Of a stretch of 64,000 nucleotides of DNA, positions 63,174 to 64,000 are shown in pieces. The notes below the pieces were generated by a model, which was given only the letters and a program-made list of their open reading frames with translations, was not told the origin of the DNA and did not search any database. The position numbers were made by a program, and so were the translations under genes. Numbering within the stretch: position 1 is the first letter of the stretch; each line of letters starts with the position of its first letter. This stretch comes from Micromonospora siamensis (GTDB lineage Bacteria > Actinomycetota > Actinomycetes > Mycobacteriales > Micromonosporaceae): contig NZ_LT607751.1 in the NCBI RefSeq assembly GCF_900090305.1, forward strand, positions 4,526,001-4,590,000, in the 5' to 3' direction.

Positions 63174-64000
63174 TCAGTTAAACCTTTCGGCGATCGTCGC
63201 CGCGTCATCGCGGCTGATGGAGGCGAACCGGACGCGTCGGGCGTGGTCGCCGGCCCGCACCCGCTCGGCGATGTCGCGCAGCGCCGCGAGGAACCGCTCG
63301 CCCACGTCGTGACCGACCTGGGACAGCTCGCCGGGGACCCGGTACGCCAGGTGCACGGTGACGTCGTCGTCGAGGAAGGCCGCGTCGACGCTCAGCGGGT
63401 GCGGAAGGTGGTTGTCGGGGTGCGCGGACCGGCCGGCGTACACCTCGTGCAGTTCGGGCCAGGCGCCGCCGGAGTCCGACGTCTCCCGCCCGTGGAAGTT
63501 GAACGCCACATCCGCCTGCGGCCTGGCCGCCAGCCGCCGGCGCTCCCGTTCGCCGGCGAGGTGGGCCAGCACGCCGAAGCCCAGGCCCCGGTGCGGCACG
63601 GATTCCCGGTACGCCGCGACGTCGTGGACGGTGTCGACCAGGCCAGCTGCCGCCGGCACGGCCAGTTCGAGGGGATGCAGTGTGGTGAACCAGCCGACGG
63701 TGCGGCTGAGGTCGACATCGTCGAAGATGTGCTCGCGCCCGTGTCCCTCGACGTCGATCAGGACACGCTCATCCCCGGACCACTGGCACAGGGCGCGTGC
63801 CAGTGCCGACAGCACGATGTCCTCGAGGCTGACGCCCAGCGCGGCGGGAGCGGCGTTCAACAGGACCGCGGCCGCCTCCGGGCCGAGCCGCGCGTCGTAC
63901 CGGCCGGAGACGTCCTGGCCGGTCGCGCCGCGCAGAGCGCTGATGCCCGCGCAGGTCGGCGGCCGGGCCCACCGCTCCAGCTCTGCCGCTGCGGCAGGGC
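63174..64000 (-). CDS. NRPS, C-terminal part with epimerization domain (5' end beyond right edge)
   Basis: The visible 275 residues are the C-terminal half of an epimerization domain: VLIDVEGHGREHIF, then DVDLSRTVGWFTTLHPLELAV (the E-domain signature RTVGWFTT.P), FGVLAHLAGERERRR, VAFNFHGRET. Epimerases invert the alpha carbon of the carrier-bound residue, so the last residue attached to this protein is D. The start, its substrate-binding domains and other modules lie beyond the window. TGA at 63174-63176 is immediately followed by the next NRPS gene, which carries the matching DCL-type condensation domain. Confidence 0.92.
   Translation of the reverse strand, partial: PAAAAELERWARPPTCAGISALRGATGQDVSGRYDARLGPEAAAVLLNAAPAALGVSLEDIVLSALARALCQWSGDERVLIDVEGHGREHIFDDVDLSRTVGWFTTLHPLELAVPAAAGLVDTVHDVAAYRESVPHRGLGFGVLAHLAGERERRRLAARPQADVAFNFHGRETSDSGGAWPELHEVYAGRSAHPDNHLPHPLSVDAAFLDDDVTVHLAYRVPGELSQVGHDVGERFLAALRDIAERVRAGDHARRVRFASISRDDAATIAERFN

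Overview
The window is very GC-rich, has dense overlapping genes with strong Shine-Dalgarno sequences, and is almost entirely secondary metabolism. That, plus SARP regulation, a TTA-coded regulator, MbtH, F420-type and mycothiol-type families, points to a filamentous actinomycete. A Micromonosporaceae host (Actinoplanes/Micromonospora-like) is my guess; nothing here proves the genus.

Left region (1-16.5 kb). A large NRPS on the minus strand runs off the left edge. It starts with a deletion-riddled remnant of a condensation domain, then an Asn/Asp-type A domain, then two consecutive Cys-type modules that are exact 3,150-bp tandem copies, then a fourth module whose A domain is cut by the edge. 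Divergent from it is an operon of a two-subunit B12-dependent glutamate mutase and a SAM methyltransferase, which probably supplies a 3-methylaspartate-type building block. A 14-TM exporter and a glycosyltransferase follow. A free-standing MbtH lies at 22.8 kb.

Central region (16.8-49.9 kb). This is an enediyne-type polyketide locus. A nearly uninterrupted minus-strand operon (45.2 to 25.2 kb) carries two DUF1702/UnbL-like proteins, a His-rich membrane protein, a CopC-like protein, the enediyne PKS (KS-AT-ACP-KR-DH-PPTase), the E10-type thioesterase, a flavin reductase, UnbV, UnbU, a PPTase fused in frame to an AhpD-like domain, an SCP2 protein, a gluconate-dehydrogenase-subunit-3-like protein, a GMC oxidoreductase, a DinB/MDMPI-type protein, a type II thioesterase, an MFS exporter, an FAD oxidoreductase and a SgcJ/EcaC protein. 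Nearby tailoring genes are an acyl-CoA-dehydrogenase-type monooxygenase, an epoxide hydrolase, two P450s, an F420-type oxidoreductase, a methyltransferase and a second E10-type thioesterase. Control comes from a SARP with a TTA codon at position 8 and a NarL-type two-component pair.

Boundary region (50-56.3 kb). This looks like ordinary or scar DNA: a DUF899 protein, an AraC regulator, an aldo/keto reductase, a TMEM175-like channel, a frameshifted serine-recombinase fossil abutting a tRNA 3' fragment, and an IS701-type transposase killed by a nonsense codon.

Right region (56.4-64 kb). A second NRPS system on the minus strand: an upstream NRPS ending in an epimerization domain (cut by the right edge), a C-A-T-TE termination protein, an MFS exporter and a VioC/AsnO-family Fe(II)/2-oxoglutarate oxygenase. 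Whether the three assembly lines make one, two or three products cannot be settled from sequence alone.
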